Source: Gaertneriomyces semiglobifer (lineage: Eukaryota; Chytridiomycota; Chytridiomycetes; Spizellomycetales; Spizellomycetaceae). Taken from it: a DNA stretch of 64,000 bases. The stretch spans positions 248,001 through 312,000 of the forward strand of contig JAHLKF010000008.1 of NCBI GenBank assembly GCA_025558075.1, in the 5' to 3' direction. This document shows, one piece after another, positions 23,872 through 33,897 of this stretch. The notes under the pieces are model-generated. The model was not told the origin of the DNA and searched no databases. It saw only the letters and a list, made by a program, of their open reading frames with translations. Position numbers and translations under genes: made by a program. The first letter of the stretch is position 1. Every line of letters starts with the position of its first letter.

Positions 23872-24209
23872 CTTAACCAAGGTATGTCCGCCAGATCCTA
23901 CCTTTATTTAACGCGCTGGTGACATCGCACCGAGACTACTGTTTCTACATTTGTATTCGATAACGCCAACGGAAAGTGCGAACAACAACTTGACGCGCAA
24001 CTTGGAAAACAAGCAACCCACAATTGCTGAGAGCTCAGCAGGCGAGCGACATCAGAAGTGAGAGACGAAGAACAAGGAGGAACGAGGGAAACTTGAGTAG
24101 TGACGGTTCGGTTCAGTGATTAGTTGAGGCACAAAAAGTAAAAGACCCCATCGAACTTCTGGAGCACTTAGTCACCCAATCTGTTACAATTATTTGAAGG
24201 ACGTATGAA
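23872..24209. other. Divergent promoter region
   Basis: 338 bp between the divergent HAD and sorting-nexin starts. No TATA box is obvious and no other feature was seen. Confidence 0.5.
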
Positions 24210-26539
24210 ATGCCAACAAATCCGCCTCCATTTGATGACGATCTGAATGCACCCTGGGCGACGGGTGGGTCAGTTCGCAGACCACGTAATAGAGACTCTT
24301 TGAACTCGTTGACAAACGCGTTTGCGAAGACGGACCTGTCCAAAAGCATAATGGCTGCCGAAGCGGACCGTAATTCGCTTGTGGTGAATCCCTGGGACGC
24401 AGGAGGTGGTAGTGGAGTTAGCTATGATGGTGGGTTATTGCAGCTGTTTGCAGATTGACTGGAGTTTCCAAAACCTAATGGCTCCTTACCGACAGAGTTG
24501 CCATCAATCCCAGCAACCGCACCCATCGTCACCTCGGAACTCGCCTTCACTATGCCACCTTCCGATATTGATACATCCCCAGTATTCACCACACAGGCGT
24601 CTACGTTATCACTGTCCCCGGAGATTGACTATCAATTACATCATCAACCATCTATGGATTACATATCACCCACTGAAGCCGCACGGGCGGTGACGCCGGA
24701 ACCTGATCCGTGGACAGCAACAGTTCCAAAGTTGGATGCCGTGTTCAAAACGTCTACGGGACAAGCGAGAAAGTCGAAGAATGCCGATAACCCGCCCGGT
24801 ACAGAGAGTACAGAGAGCAGAACGGACGATATTATGAAAGTACCAGAGCCAGTACCGACACCGAATGTGGACTTCCTGAATTTGGATAGGATCAAGGTCG
24901 GGGTTTTAATAGACAGGAGTGCTGCTGCCACTCAGATTAGTGCTAACGTTGCTTGTCTTGTGAGTAGGTCTCCGTATCTCCTGAGCGTGGAGGACTAGTA
25001 TTCAAGCACGTCAACTACTTAGTACAGTCGCACCAGCGCAAGACGAATGTACTACGACGATATTCTGACTTTTTGTGGCTGTCGGACTTGTTGGTGAAGA
25101 GATACCCATTACGATTAAGTATGTTCTTGCTGTTTTTATCGCTAAAGACTGCGTTATTAAGTATATGTTGCATTTATAGTTCCGAATGTAAGTTCGTGCA
25201 GAAATGGCATACTCTTTCACTCGTTCGTAACCGCTTGCCTATACACAATGCTTAGCTACCGCCGAAAAAAGTTGGAGGTACGTGTGTCACCTCATATGCG
25301 GAATTCATAATCTCTTGGTTAACCCCATTTCCTTAGCTGATGACACCTTTCTCGAGAGACGTAGGTGCGCACTGGCGCGTTTCATCAATTTGGTAGCGAA
25401 TCATCCGATATTGCGCGAGGAAGAGGCCGTGATTGCATTCTTAACGGTTGAAATGGTACGGTTATGGTTTTCCAGCAAGCGATTGCCGCAATGCTGATGT
25501 TTCTATAGGATATTCAATCCTTCCGTAGAAAAGCACACATATCAGAGGAGGAATCTGAAACTGCCTTAAGCGATCTGGACATTACCGCTATACCAACCGA
25601 CATTGATGAGCGTGTAGAGCAGATGCGAGGACAATTGGATTTCTTAATTGTACAGTTTCGCGATCTGGCCGTCTTGGCAGACCGATGTGCCAGACGGGAG
25701 GATGGTAAGGCGTTGCATCATACGACCGGAAGACATGGACCACTTCTCAATGACGGCATTACTTAGCGATGGCCATGGATACCATGCGATACAGCCTCAT
25801 CTTAGAGTGAGCATTCATCTTTTTAGTACGGAAGCATCGTGTGAGGTTCTCACTCCCTTTTTTCCTTGCAGTAAACTAACCGAAAATCCGTCATGTCCCA
25901 CATCTTGTATTCACTGTCCACGCCTCATGCACGGGTTTACGCAAATATCTGGTGGACTTCAGCGCATATCGCGCATTATGGAGAGCGAAGTCGAATCAAC
26001 ATTTGCCGGGCTAATTGAACAACTCAAGACCCAGCGGGATATGTTTATGGCATTTGCTGAGCTTTTGGGACGGGCGAATAGAGCCATGCAAATTCTGGGA
26101 GTAGATGCTTTGCAGAAAAGGATAAAAACACAGGAAGAGCGGGTAAACGAGATGAAGCAAAGCGGGAAGGACAGCGAGCGAGCGGAGTTTGCACTTGCTA
26201 CGGTAAGTCCACGTCCGCCATTGGTTCCGATAGATGGGCTGGCGCTGAGGCCGGCTTTTACAGGACCGGAACGAGTTAGGAGTACTACAGAAGCGCGTCT
26301 CGTATATCAGATGGTGTTTATGGCAGGAGCTTCAATACCTGCATCGGCAGAAAGCTCATGTGAGTTTGATGTTTCAAGAGTTTATTAGTGAGCGTCTGAA
26401 GTTTTCAAGAGAGTATTCTGAGGTACGTCAGCTTTTGTTTACCGGACATGACAGCAGGCTGACGAAGGAACCCCCACATCAGACATGGAAGGGACTCAGT
26501 GTTCCTGTTTTCGAGCTTCCCACCGCCGAGTTCATGTAG
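24210..26539 (+). CDS. Sorting nexin of SNX8/MVP1 type (PX-BAR), with an 8-nt microexon
   Basis: I place ten exons: 24210-24416, 24465-24896, 24968-25118, 25180-25187, 25256-25277, 25337-25455, 25509-25704, 25767-25806, 25872-26202 and 26264-26539. Exon 4 is only 8 nt and exon 5 only 22 nt, yet both are needed to read RLIPNLPPKKVGADDTFLE, the PX-domain loop of this family. The PX domain (VSVSPERGGLVFKHVNYLV to HPILREEEAVIAFL) includes RRYSDF, the phosphoinositide-binding arginine region. A BAR-like helical C-terminal half follows. The N-terminal NPW element (VVNPWD) is typical of MVP1. The role is endosome-to-Golgi sorting on PI3P membranes. The first intron (48 nt) and the C-terminus are uncertain: a GTACGT at 26423 could extend the protein. 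Confidence 0.85.
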
Positions 26540-26945
26540 ATATCCCGGATGATATTTGGAAAACGTGTACATATGCACAACCCTCCTCTCGCATGATTAA
26601 TTATGCATCTCTGTACCCTGCCTTTGCGCGTCCAAATAGAGAAGCCGGCCGCCGCATATATAAGCCACACGTGTCACGTGACCCTGTCAATTTGTGTCTT
26701 TGGAGCCTTGAAATTCTGATCTGGAATCAACAACCGACAGCGGAATATAACGACGAGCGACGGAAGGCGGAGACGGGCAAGGAGTTAACTGCAAACGAAA
26801 GACGAGAGCGGAGACACATTGTGTTTGTTGGTGTTAGAGGAAATCAGTAGTCAGACCAAAATCCAGAAGAGGAGCGATCTCATTGCAACCCAGCCACCGA
26901 TCAATTTCGAATCGTGCCTTACCGCACACAGTATCTTTAACCACC
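26540..26945. other. Promoter and leader of the eIF4E gene
   Basis: Holds a TATATAAG at 26656-26663 and a Kozak-like context (CACCATGG) at its right end. No other gene was seen. Confidence 0.45.
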
Positions 26946-27728
26946 ATGGCCGCAACCACAGAATCCCATCTCTCTACGTCTCCGGATCAAGTAGACCCGG
27001 TTGCTGTTCCCGAAGACGACAAGACCGTCTTTGAAGATCCTGTGAACTTCAACATGAAGCACCCGTTAGAAAGTCGATGGACGCTCTGGTTTGATAACCC
27101 GCAAAAGAGGGCGAATCAGTCCAACTGGGGTGACAGACTAAAAAGTTTAGTGACGTTTGATACTGTGGAGGATTTCTGGGGGTAACTATCTTATTATCAT
27201 TTGATGATAAGTAAGTGATAATGTTGACACCAATTGCTCATGTTAGGGTATACAACAACGTGCTCAAAGCATCCCAACTGCCGCACGGTGCGAACTACCA
27301 CTTATTCAAAGAAGGCATTCAACCCATGTGGGAAGATCCTCAAAACGCACAGGGCGGCAAATGGGTGCTGCAGATAAAGAAAAAGTCAGAGAGTCTGGAC
27401 CAGTTATGGTTGAATACCATATTGGCATGCATTGGCGAGACTTTTCCGGATGGAGAAGAAATCTGTGGTGTCGTGATCAGTATCCGAAAAGCAGCCGACA
27501 GAATTAGTCTTTGGACGAGAAGTGCGTTGGATGAGCACAAAACGCGGGCAGCTGGTCAACATTGGAAGGGGACTATTATGATCGAAGATAAAATGGGATA
27601 TCAGGCACATTCGGATGCATTGCAGAAAAACTCTAGGTTTGTTCATTTTCGTTTTCATTCACTCCGCATCAATTCTAAGATTCTTCCACACCTGCAGTTT
27701 TTCAAATGCCGACATGTACAATGTGTAG
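26946..27728 (+). CDS. Translation initiation factor eIF4E (mRNA cap-binding protein)
   Basis: Exons 26946-27181, 27247-27636 and 27698-27728 give 218 residues. Introns are 65 nt (GTAACT to GTTAG) and 61 nt (GTTTGT to TGCAG). The family signature is clear: HPLESRWTLWF, then a Trp in QSNWGDRL and QPMWEDP (the two cap-stacking tryptophans with the guanine-binding Glu after the second), VEDFWGVYN (the dorsal Trp that contacts eIF4G) and ISLWTRS near the cap phosphates. The N-terminal 38 residues are acidic and variable. The last intron must be removed to end in NSSFSNADMYNV; without it the tail would be basic and unlike the family. It acts in the cytoplasm, bringing capped mRNA to ribosomes. Confidence 0.93.
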
Positions 27729-28478
27729 AACTATAATGCGCACTTTATTAACCATATTAGCGCTGAACTATCACACCACATCACATTGAGAATTTGTTAT
27801 CTCCGGCTGTTGCAGAGTCGTCAATCTCGGGCGCTCTATGGTTATCGGTTCATGATTGAGCCTCAGGGAAAATGTGCTGCGGGCATGCATAGCCAAGTTT
27901 GCCTTTTTGGGGGTGAGCGGGAAAGGAATGGAAGTTGCAGGCTTGGCTTTGGGGTCTCTGTGTAGGGGGTGAAAGTAGATCCCCCCCAACTGTTATTTTA
28001 TGCTACTGTATTTACATCTGCAATTGGAACCTTTCTATCTTCCATTGGTCGTTCACGTGTGGTGGGAAAGGGACATACTTTAATCGAGGAACTTGGCGAC
28101 AAACCGTTACACCGAGGCAGGATGCAACAGACACGAGTTCACGGCAGGTGTTTTACCAATATCATTACTCGCGCAGCTCACAGTTCTCCGCGTCTACTCT
28201 ATAAATCTTTCACCGGCCCTTTCAAATACTCGGCTATCGGTATTGAAAAGTCACAATGCCGTCCGAAATTCACGCGAGCACCGGACGCACGATGCTGGTA
28301 CTCTTGTCCGGCGCGATGGCCCACGGGGCAGTTTGATTTTGGTGCTTGGCCCTTGTTGGGCGTGGAGAGCCGTTGGAGGATCGAACTCGGATTCGAACCA
28401 ATGGTGGTACCGCTGCCTTTGACGGCGTAATCTGACCAAAAAGTGATCGGATGGAGAAATCGGGCTTTCTCTTCCTAT
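27729..28478. other. Convergent intergenic region
   Basis: Between the ends of eIF4E and the SPAG8-like gene. Short frames are present on both strands but no exon chain. A GGTTCGAATCC element on the minus strand resembles a tRNA B box but has no matching cloverleaf. Confidence 0.4.
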
Positions 28479-29158
28479 TCATATGAATTGTTCATGAGTG
28501 TCCAAGCCCTGCTGAGTTGAGAAAACCAGAAGAGATAATACCTCGGATGGTGGCTCTTCACCTGTGAGCCGAATCGTTGGTTAGCACTTTATGCTGAGCG
28601 ATGTGCACTTGTAAAGGAAGACACTTACCAAGATCCTTTAACTTGCCGTATATGTCCTCGTGACTAAAGTCCGCATGATGGGTGGATACCCAATCCTTGG
28701 CTGATCGATCCACCGGGGGATGCAACGCCTTTTCTCTACGAAAGGTATAAGGATCAAGCTTCCGTCTCGTTCTGGCACGAGCCGCAAGCCGCGCACCACC
28801 TACAATGCCTTCCTAAAGAGCTCCGCCTCCTGCCGTTCCTTTTCTGCACCTGGTCGGTTCGGATCCACAAGGTTCTTGGGCGTATATGACTCGCGCGACG
28901 TTGAGCTCAGCTCGCGTGGATCGCGCGAGTGCACGAGGATTTCCTGTCACCACCGAATGTTTAGCGCCACATTACTTTTGCAGCTGAAATACTTGACTTT
29001 CCCTCTACCTTGTGCCCATTCTTGCTCAGCTTCGCAATGTCGCTGCGCTCTTCCAGCACTCGTTCTTTTCCCGCTGCGCGTTCTTCTACCCAGTTCGCAA
29101 GAAGGGTCGCACCGACGCCGTGGTGTCTATTCCAGTCTGTGCCTACATTGGATTGCAT
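28479..29158 (-). CDS. SPAG8-like flagellar protein candidate
   Basis: Exons are 29158-29009, 28943 to about 28804, 28771-28629 and 28561-28479. The 65-nt (GTAGAG to TGACAG) and 67-nt (GTAAGT to CTCACAG) introns are clean. Between exons 2 and 3 the frame breaks: a TAG at 28802-28800 is avoided only by a 32-nt GT-AG interval (28803-28772) or by a one-base shift. The N-terminus VGATLLANWVEERAAG and the later SSTSRESYTPKNL resemble, as I remember it, the LLQNWVEERAT and TTKDSYLPPR stretches of human SPAG8, an axonemal microtubule inner protein. No signal peptide or membrane segment. If right, it acts inside the flagellar doublets of zoospores. The similarity comes from memory and needs a database search. 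Confidence 0.55.
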
Positions 29159-29388
29159 CGTGTCAAGATCAAGACAAGACCTGGCGCAACCGACGTGGGG
29201 GGTGTATGGTGCGCTGATTTACCCACTCGCTACGAATTTTTGGACGAATACGCAGCGGAGTTTGATTACGCTTAAGCAAAATACAATGTGGTTAGATCTT
29301 CGGAGAATTTCTCGAATTTACGAGTTCCAAAATTTATAATAGTAAAGCCATACTCTGGCAATAAGAGAGCTATATACATGACTCCATC

Positions 29389-30540
29389 CTATGCATACGA
29401 CATGGATTGTCTCATCGAGCTTTTTGTCCGCGAAATGGGAATGGCATCTTCAAGCGCCTTGACCGTCGCCTCTCTCACATGCGGATCATACCGCCCTGCA
29501 ATACTCAACAGCTTTTCCCTATGATGAGGGTCACACGCATTGACTGATGATAGCATTTGTACAATTTGGGTGTTATCTTGCAAGACGTGGTTGATTGCCT
29601 GAACAACCTTTTTAGAGAATTCTGATTAAGACATACCATCCGTCACCACGTATCCCGAGTAGTGTACTAGATAACGTACCTCCTGATCATGATGCTCAGC
29701 TATCCGCAAATCTTCTTCTAAAGCTTCAACATCCGTTAGCAGCTCTGTCAGCGCCAGTTTCTTCCTTGCCAGTTCAGATATCAAAGAGTCCTCCCGCTCT
29801 TCTAAATGCCATATTTCGATGACCGGCATGCCTGGAATGACACCCCTAACCGCAAGAGGCCGTAGATCAATGTCACCCCTCAAAGGGATGACCAGTTCGG
29901 GTTCCACATATGGACCCGTGGTTTCCTCATCAGCGGCCAAATCCTCGTAACTTTCGGATTCTTCAATGAGCGTGGTAAGTCCTGCATTCCAATCTCGAAC
30001 AGCAGGCTTGTCGCGACCGCTGGGAGGCCTAGCAGTTACCGTGCGTGCGCTCAACGATGGCCGCGGTGCCTCGTCTGCTGTGACCACTGGAAGTTCTTTT
30101 GCGGGTTCAAGTGGAGCAGGCGGTGGCTCCGCGGGGGTATCTTCCGCTGAGGTCTGCACTGAAGGCACTTCTTGTGGTATTACACTTCCAAATCTAAGTC
30201 CAGTTGCGACATCATCAGCTACAGGTTCACTTTCCGATGAGCTCAGGTCTGCGACGGTTTCGCCGATTTCACCTTCCGGTTTGACATTATCATCAGCACT
30301 CTCCAGCCGCACATCCTCCTTTGCCGAATCACGCGTCGGATGCGAATCCTTTGAGTGAATATACAACTTTTTATTCAGCGTCAGCTCCAGGTCGAGTCCC
30401 ATGTCGTATCGTACATGGTCCCGATGGGCCGTGGACATGGCTTGAAGTGCGCCATCAGGGATAAACAATGGAGTTGAGTACGAGGAGAGCGACGGCAAGC
30501 TGCTTCTTCGATGGTGTTTTGGCGGATGCGCTGCAGACAT
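29389..30540 (-). CDS. Unknown coiled-coil protein, two exons
   Basis: Exons 30540-29680 and 29607-29389 (359 residues) join across a 72-nt intron with GTACGT donor and AAAAAG acceptor; a CAG nine bases further on is an equally in-frame choice. Residues 1-60 contain basic and Ser-rich sequence (HHRRSSLPSLSSY). Residues about 60-215 are acidic, Pro-, Ser- and Thr-rich and likely disordered. From about 230 a helical part begins (EIWHLEEREDSLISELARKK) and continues as a coiled coil to about 330, with an ATVKALEDAI helix near the end. No family was recognised. The ATG at 30540 is well placed, just after TTTAA. It lies downstream of, and on the same strand as, the UPF0598 gene. Confidence 0.65.
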
Positions 30541-30846
30541 TTAACAAGAGACGATGCGAAAGCCCCCGCACGGTTTTACAAGGTTCCCTCAGCGCTTCAC
30601 GCGTGGCGGAGTTTCCATTGTCAGTGCTTACGTGATGGACGCCACTCGTTGCGCCACTCAAAAGTTGCAACCAACCGTTCTGCTCGTTGTCATTGGTGTT
30701 GACGTTCTCTCAATTTCAAAGATCGTCAGGTCCATTTATTAGAGCGTAACATTCTAGGCATGGCGAGAAAGGAATCAGTCGCCACTACTAATCATCATGT
30801 GCATATGCATCTCACGCCACACAAGGCGGGCACAGTTAATTCGCGG
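30541..30846. other. Intergenic between two same-strand genes
   Basis: 306 bp holding the 3' flank of the UPF0598 gene and the promoter of the coiled-coil gene. Nothing else was seen. Confidence 0.45.
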
Positions 30847-31479
30847 TTAATGGATGTCGCTTAATGGCTTTAACAAATATCCGCCGCCGTCGTGCCATTG
30901 CAATAGCGTTCCGTCCCCGCAATCCTTCATATGCGCCATCATCTTGTCAACGACAAGACTCGATTTTAATAGGGAATAGCGTAGCTTCCAAGATAAGCGT
31001 TGCTCAAGCAGAGCGTCTACATCCCACTTGACCGGACTCGGGTAGTACAAGCGTCCACTGGTTCCAACAACAATGTCCTGGGGACGAAACGGGTGTTGCA
31101 AATCGCCGGCCCAAGTGAGATGCGAGTCATCGGACGTCAGGCTGTGGTAGACGATCGGTGTGTCCTCTGCTTTGATGAAATTCATTTCGGGACCGCAAGG
31201 CGATATCCACTCGTACTCGGGATGTTGTTGGGTCACATTCGGAAGCAAGTTATTGAAGAAAAAGTTGAGGAACGGCTTATCCTTGAAGCCTATTCAAAAG
31301 CTGTTAACACCAACACGTCCATACGTAACAGACGAGCGGTTTCAATCGTACTCACACGAAGTAAAGTTGCGGATCTTTGTTTCTTGCAGGAACAAGTATC
31401 CGTGACTATCAATGTGGTAAAAGTATTCTCTTTTCCACTTGAACGCCCTCGCAGGGGCAAGATTCCAACGAACTGGCAT
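30847..31479 (-). CDS. UPF0598 (C8orf82-like) protein
   Basis: Exons 31479-31356 and 31289-30847 join across a 66-nt intron (GTGAGT to GAATAG), giving 188 residues. The N-terminal exon reads FYHIDSHGYLFLQETKIRNFTSC, continuing after the splice as FKDKPFLNFFFNNL. This matches the family order YYxIDxxGQLFLDD, FITCFKD, then F-LSPCGxExNFxR. Here the second half is WISPCGPEMNFIKAEDTPIV followed by GRLYYPSP, both family hallmarks. The function is not established; human C8orf82 is described as a probable mitochondrial protein. The short N-terminus MPVRWNLAPARAFKWKR is basic and could direct import. The length is slightly below the human protein of about 216. Confidence 0.85.
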
Positions 31480-31561
31480 CACGTCGTTCTACCCATTCTA
31501 GCATTTGCCCCCATCTGCAGCACATGGACAAGATCGACGCGCTTCAAGAACTTCAATACTC

Positions 31562-31575
31562 AAAAAAACCAAAAA
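31562..31575 (-). terminator. RNA polymerase III terminator of tRNA-Ala
   Basis: On the minus strand the tRNA discriminator base is followed directly by five T and, after GG, by seven more T. T runs of four or more end Pol III transcription. Confidence 0.75.
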
Positions 31576-31647
31576 TGGAGTTGCAGGGGATTGAACCCTG
31601 GGCCTCCCGCATGCGAAGCGGGCTCTCTACCACTGAGATACAACCCC
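31576..31647 (-). tRNA. tRNA-Ala, anticodon CGC
   Basis: 72 nt, no intron, full cloverleaf. The acceptor stem GGGGTTG pairs with CAACTCC and contains the G3-U70 pair that marks alanine tRNAs. The D stem is TCTC/GAGA. The anticodon stem CCCGC/GCGGG encloses TTCGCAT, anticodon CGC, which reads GCG. The T stem CAGGG/CCCTG encloses TTCAATC. Internal promoter A box (TATCTCAGTGG) and B box (GGGTTCAATCC) are present. Upstream on its own strand lies the tandem array made from its 5' third. Confidence 0.95.
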
Positions 31648-32450
31648 AATCTGTCAGTGCTGCTCACCGTGCTGCTCTACCACTGAGATACAACCCCAAC
31701 CTGTCAGTGCTGCTCACCGTGCTGCTCTACCACTGAGATACAACCTCAATCTGTCAGTGCTGCTCACCGTGCTGCTCTACCACTGAGATACAACCCCAAC
31801 CTGTCAGTGCTGCTCACCGTGCTGCTCTACCACTGAGATACAACCCCAACCTGTCAGTGCTGCTCACCGTGCTGCTCTACCACTGAGATACAACCCCAAC
31901 CTGTCAGTGCTGCTCACCGTGCTGCTCTACCACTGAGATACAACCCCAACCTGTCAGTGCTGCTCACCGTGCTGCTCTACTACTGAGATACAACCCCAAT
32001 CTGTCAGTGCTGCTCACCGTGCTGCTCTACCACTGAGATACAACCCCAACCTGTCCGTGCTGCTCACCGTGCTGCTCTACCACTGAGATACAACCCCAAC
32101 CTGTCCGTGCTGCTCACCGTGCTGCTCTACCACTGAGATACAACCCCAACCTGTCAGTGCTGCTCACCGTGCTGCTCTACCACTGAGATACAACCCCAAC
32201 CTGTCCGTGCTGCTCACCGTGCTGCTCTACCACTGAGATACAACCCCAACCTGTCAGTGCTGCTCACCGTGCTGCTCTACCACTGAGATACAACCCCAAT
32301 CTGTCAGTGCTGCTCACCGTGCATCTCTACCACTGAGATACAACCCCAACCTGTCCGTGCTGCTCACCGTGCATCTCTACCACTGAGATACAACCCTTTG
32401 TTGTTCGCTGCTCACCGTGCTGCTCTAGCGCTGAGATACAACCCCCTGTT
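31648..32450. repeat. 50-bp tandem array built from the tRNA-Ala 5' third, 16 copies
   Basis: The element CCACTGAGATACAACC recurs at exactly 50-bp steps, 16 times beyond the tRNA itself (about 31680 to 32430). Read on the minus strand, each unit is tRNA nucleotides 1-23 (acceptor 5' strand and D arm, including the A box) followed by 27 bases of non-tRNA spacer. No unit carries the anticodon arm or the B box. Most units differ at only one to three positions; the three distal ones are the most diverged. Short frames across the array are a by-product of the repeat. Confidence 0.95.
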
Positions 32451-33194
32451 GTTCGCTGCTGCCCACTCGCCCTTATGCTCGCGGTGCTCCTCCTCTTGTT
32501 TGCAGTGGGTGACAGAACGGCATAGGAACTTCCCGGCATCCCTGCATCCTTACATCTTTTGTGGAGTAAAAAAAAGCTGATTTTCAAAAGTGGCATCTAA
32601 CTTTACGCACGGCATCAGTTGGCACCGTCGGGTCGGTGTTTCCCGCAGCCCACCGCTCGTTTTATACGCAACAATTGATGGTACTTCATCCGTCGCCTTG
32701 AATCGCTCAGATTTTGGCAGACTGTCATCGCGGTTGATCTGCGTTGATGATTTCACTGACAACCTGGTCTCCACTTTCTTAGGTCGAGTAAAACGGCCGC
32801 GAACACCGAAACCACGTACGCAACACCGAAGCTGTAGTGGCTTCATTCTGTTCGAACTGAAAATTGACTTTCTTGCCCTGCTTTTCAATCATTATGTGGC
32901 CAATGCCTCCAAACGTCGACTGACTAATCGATTCCAAAAGTGTGAACGTTTTGTCAACTACCTGTCGCAAAAGCCTCTCAAAACGTTCACATTTTTGGAA
33001 TCATCCGCAAGGCTTGGCTCATCATCTTCTGACATTGTTGGCTCGTTAACATGTATTTAGAGGTGTTGTCATAGCTACTCTTTGAGAAGGCGGATTTCTG
33101 GTGGGTATTCACGGAATTAGGAGGGATAGAAAGTCTCACATCTGTCCTGGCGTTCAGCAACCTCTACAGCATGGAACCGTAGCACAAGAAATTC
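32451..33194. other. Intergenic with one long hairpin
   Basis: Follows the repeat array. Open frames on both strands here lack splice or start support. The only clear structure is the 73-bp inverted repeat at 32930-33002. Confidence 0.4.
32930..33002. repeat. Inverted repeat with 24-nt arms
   Basis: Arms 32930-32953 and 32979-33002 are reverse complements with one mismatch, separated by 25 nt. A transcript would fold into a long stable hairpin. No flanking duplication was seen. Confidence 0.8.
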
Positions 33195-33566
33195 ATGGCC
33201 TATACTCACATCCGGGCCATAGTCCAGACCACCGGCATCGCACCTCGCGATGTAACGCCCGAAGCGGCTGAGCGAATGACATCCGTGAGGACGAGTGAAC
33301 ACCAAAGGGGAACAAAAAAGCGCACGATGACTGGCGCTTTTGCCAGCTCCCAGGGCAGCAAGCCCATTCACAGGACACTCCCACATCCAATCTCCATCAT
33401 GAACAACGATATCGAAACTGCTCTCGCGGAGCTGGAGGCCCTTGCTTCTGAAGAAGCAAAGCCGTGTGAAAACTGCGCCGAGAAGGCGCAACGTATCGAA
33501 TACTCAAATACACGGCACAGTCATGCACATGGTCTTTTATCGATCAGTGGGAGCAAACGCGTCTGA
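33195..33566 (+). CDS. Doubtful small protein, 123 aa
   Basis: Open from the ATG at 33195, with a second in-frame ATG at 33399. The second part (MNNDIETALAELEALASEEA) is an acidic helix followed by two close cysteines (CENC). A minus-strand frame covers the same DNA. The part after 33399 looks more coding-like than the first part; it could be the first exon of a decayed gene. No family was recognised. Confidence 0.25.
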   Translation: MAYTHIRAIVQTTGIAPRDVTPEAAERMTSVRTSEHQRGTKKRTMTGAFASSQGSKPIHRTLPHPISIMNNDIETALAELEALASEEAKPCENCAEKAQRIEYSNTRHSHAHGLLSISGSKRV

Positions 33567-33897
33567 GGTGAGTCGAGCGAGCTCACAATAAAAAGTTCAT
33601 ACACAGACGAGCGAACCTAGTGCAACACACGGCAGTGCATTGCCGGCTTGCGGGCACTATATCTCCCAACCAGGCACTATGGGCATCTGTGCATGTACTG
33701 CATTTCTTGTCCCGATCTGAGTTCTGATGAAGTGCGTGGTGGTTTCGGGACGGTTGTGACGATGAGCTTGTCACCACTGACAGTGTTGATTTGGTGAAAG
33801 GCGGTGTTCAGACAAACGGTTGTACAAAAGCATTGTTCGAGACTCTATGTAAACTCTATCTAGTACTCTATGCACATAGGCCACCAATTTAACATTA
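33567..33897. other. Intergenic, 331 bp
   Basis: 3' flank of the secreted-protein gene. No feature was seen. Confidence 0.4.

Noticed and set aside
26485..26850. Extension of the sorting nexin through a 44-nt intron into 26485-26850
   Set aside because: It would run into the eIF4E promoter and encode sequence unlike the family; the stop at 26537-26539 is simpler, though not proven.
28370..28440. Possible second tRNA on the minus strand (GGTTCGAATCC B box)
   Set aside because: No acceptor, D or anticodon stems could be paired at the right spacing.
29010..29339. Two plus-strand frames over the first exon of the SPAG8-like gene
   Set aside because: The minus-strand exon joins cleanly to further exons and has family-like sequence; the plus frames have no partners.
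31648..32450. A CRISPR-like array
   Set aside because: The spacers are the same in every unit, the organism is eukaryotic and the repeat is part of the neighbouring tRNA; this is a tandem repeat.
31500..32460. Plus-strand frames reading repeated LRYNPNLSVLL
   Set aside because: These follow the 50-bp tRNA-derived repeat and end within one or two units; they are not genes.
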